From contig CANCDR010000025.1 of the NCBI GenBank assembly GCA_947374865.1, positions 1-34,467 of the forward strand: a stretch of DNA of 34,467 nucleotides. The letters are read 5' to 3'. Under the pieces are notes generated by a model. The model saw nothing but the letters and a program-made list of their open reading frames with translations. It searched no databases and was not told where the DNA came from. Below are positions 33,285 through 34,467 of the stretch, piece after piece (position 1 is the first letter of the stretch; each line of letters opens with the position of its first letter). A program made the position numbers and the translations under genes. The stretch is from Oxalobacteraceae bacterium. GTDB taxonomy: Bacteria; Pseudomonadota; Gammaproteobacteria; Burkholderiales; Burkholderiaceae_D.

Positions 33285-33482
33285 ATGACCAGTATTTCAT
33301 TATTCACGATCTATCTCGCTATCGCCTGTGCCGCTGGATTACTCGCCGCCTCAATCGCTACAGCGCTGCCAAAAATTAAAAATTACACACGCCAGCAGGT
33401 CAATACGATCGTGCGTAACCATCAAATGAGCGTCACCCTCAATCGCATCAAACATCAGGCCTCGGCACGTCACTACAGCTAG
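33285..33482 (+). CDS. Small single-helix membrane protein, unrecognised
   Basis: This 65-residue protein has one hydrophobic helix (about 5-29, SLFTIYLAIACAAGLLAASIATAL) followed by a basic, polar tail with many Arg, Lys, Asn and Gln residues. The start is well supported by a near-ideal AAGGAG five bases upstream of ATG. The protein probably spans the inner membrane once with its basic tail in the cytoplasm. The codon use looks like that of neighbours. It does not match a family I can name. The terminator at 33546-33580 lies downstream. Confidence 0.6.
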   Translation: MTSISLFTIYLAIACAAGLLAASIATALPKIKNYTRQQVNTIVRNHQMSVTLNRIKHQASARHYS

Positions 33483-33545
33483 GTTTAAATTCGCGTGAAT
33501 GTTTGACAGACCAGAGGACTGAATTTTCAGTCGTTCAAATGCAAA

Positions 33546-33580
33546 AAAAGCTAGTGCTGCCTTATGCAACACTAGCTTTT
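33546..33580. terminator. Bidirectional terminator between convergent genes
   Basis: AAAAGCTAGTGCTGC (33546-33560) pairs with GCAACACTAGCTTTT (33566-33580) with a single mismatch and a 5-base loop. It is flanked by A-run and T-run stretches and lies between the small rightward gene and the leftward PuuD-like gene. Confidence 0.88.
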
Positions 33581-33618
33581 GCTATTTTTAGGCCAACTCT
33601 ACAGTGAAGTGCGAATGC

Positions 33619-34200
33619 TTACAGCCCACCATTCTGCTGCGCCACCATCATGTACAGCATCGGGATCGACAGCATCGTGTTAATGCGTGATGTGAGCATG
33701 GCGATTCTTGCGGCTTTTGGTTTGGCATCTGCTGCGGCTTCCACGATGCCCAGCGCGATCTGCTGCTTAGGCCAGATGATGAACCACACGTTGAACGCCA
33801 TGACCAAGGCAATCCACATACCGATGCCGATGGCGGCGAACGGTACTTGCAGACTTAAGGCTTGCTTCAAATAGCCGCTCATGTAAGCGACCAGCAAGCC
33901 AGTCACCACGGTCGATAAGGCTGCATAACGGAACCAGAACAAGGCTGTCGGTGCGATCACCTTGCTGATGGCAGGCTTTTGCTCATCGGGGATCTTTGGC
34001 ATGGAAGGCATTTGCACAAAGTTGAAGTACCAAAGCAGACCAATCCACATCACCCCCGAGCCCACGTGAAGCCAACGGAACAAAAATGCGCCCCAGGCAT
34101 GATCAAATTTCGTTGGCTGATTCGCAATCAGAATAATGATCAGCAGTAGAACTACGCCTGCAATCACGGTGTTTCGCAATGACTGTAATATTTTGGACAT
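33619..34200 (-). CDS. Short PuuD-like membrane protein (Urate_ox_N), no cytochrome domain
   Basis: This 193-residue protein has four to five membrane helices and matches the membrane half (PF06181) of PuuD-type urate hydroxylase: WLHVGSGVMWIGLLWYFNFVQ (about 43-63) and APTALFWFRYAALSTVVTGLL (about 81-101). Full-length PuuD is about 400 residues and carries a C-terminal cytochrome c domain with CxxCH, which is absent here; the gene ends cleanly after IPMLYMMVAQQNGGL. Short homologues may use a separate cytochrome or have another job. Start 34200 is chosen because AGGAG lies five bases upstream, although the frame remains open to 34257. No purine-degradation genes are in view. Confidence 0.78.
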   Translation of the reverse strand: MSKILQSLRNTVIAGVVLLLIIILIANQPTKFDHAWGAFLFRWLHVGSGVMWIGLLWYFNFVQMPSMPKIPDEQKPAISKVIAPTALFWFRYAALSTVVTGLLVAYMSGYLKQALSLQVPFAAIGIGMWIALVMAFNVWFIIWPKQQIALGIVEAAADAKPKAARIAMLTSRINTMLSIPMLYMMVAQQNGGL

Positions 34201-34467
34201 CGCCGCTCCTAAGTTGAGGTTAAATAAAGAAATCTGTGTCACTTTCAAAAAACACAATGACTATAGTCGGAACAAGCTGAATGAGAAAGTGTTTTTTTCC
34301 TTGATGCGGCTTGAGAGCGCTTTCCGGCAGCCTATTTCGGCGCGTTCACACAACCGCTGAAATCCGTAATGCGCCACAGAAAAATTGGCTGGCGGAGTTC
34401 TCGCCCGAGCAATTTTTCGTTTATTTACTAATTTATAACAAATGACACATCACAAAAGTAATATTTA
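34201..34467. other. Right-edge region upstream of the PuuD-like gene
   Basis: The last 267 bases hold the promoter region of the leftward gene and AT-rich sequence. I see no gene, repeat or strong secondary structure. A gene could begin just beyond the window edge. Confidence 0.4.

Overview
The window looks like the chromosome of a betaproteobacterium, most likely Burkholderiales and perhaps an Oxalobacteraceae/Undibacterium-type organism. This is inferred from the Bug-type TctC/TctB/TctA transporter, the PuuD-like membrane protein, the mid-range GC and the overall protein style. No rRNA, tRNA, CRISPR array, integrase or complete insertion sequence was seen, so the taxonomic call is tentative.

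Region 1 (1-7600, GC-rich). An exported alginate-lyase-family protein and a nitroreductase both run leftward, with a strong hairpin terminator between them. A short block of REP-like repeats (2182-2299) follows. Next are two convergent sulfur-relay modules. On the plus strand a DsrE-like gene is coupled by one base to a small TusA-like gene. On the minus strand a four-gene operon encodes a polytopic membrane protein, an unrecognised exported and membrane-anchored protein, a CxxC DsrE-like protein, and a TusA-like domain fused to a cobalamin-independent methionine-synthase (MetE-core) domain. A tandem array of a 13-bp unit (about 3085-3275) fills the gap where the two modules meet. This is the best candidate for an undescribed system: it suggests linked persulfide and methyl transfer.

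Region 2 (7600-18590, noticeably AT-richer, especially 7921-10731). This reads as an organophosphate scavenging locus. It has a beta-propeller plus PF04185 phosphoesterase fusion, two TonB-dependent receptors, a second PF04185 (phospholipase C/acid phosphatase type) enzyme and a small lipoprotein, all on the plus strand. Weak PhoB-box-like sequences lie upstream of two of these genes.

Region 3 (18596-28540). A leftward cluster encodes a DUF3604 (PHP-like) protein, an MFS/spermidine-synthase fusion, a parvulin-like peptidyl-prolyl isomerase, a HupE/UreJ-type membrane protein, a 2OG-Fe(II) oxygenase-like protein and a PCu(A)C-fold protein that has lost its copper ligands. Divergent from it is a PhoD-type alkaline phosphatase with both a twin-arginine motif and a lipobox. 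The joint presence of phosphatases, TonB receptors and a putative metal permease suggests, by inference, that regions 2 and 3 form one phosphate/metal acquisition island.

Region 4 (28540-34467). This holds a DUF347-like membrane protein, a complete tctCBA tripartite tricarboxylate transporter operon, a divergent GIY-YIG-like small protein, a small single-helix protein with an excellent ribosome binding site, and a short PuuD-like membrane protein that lacks the cytochrome c domain.
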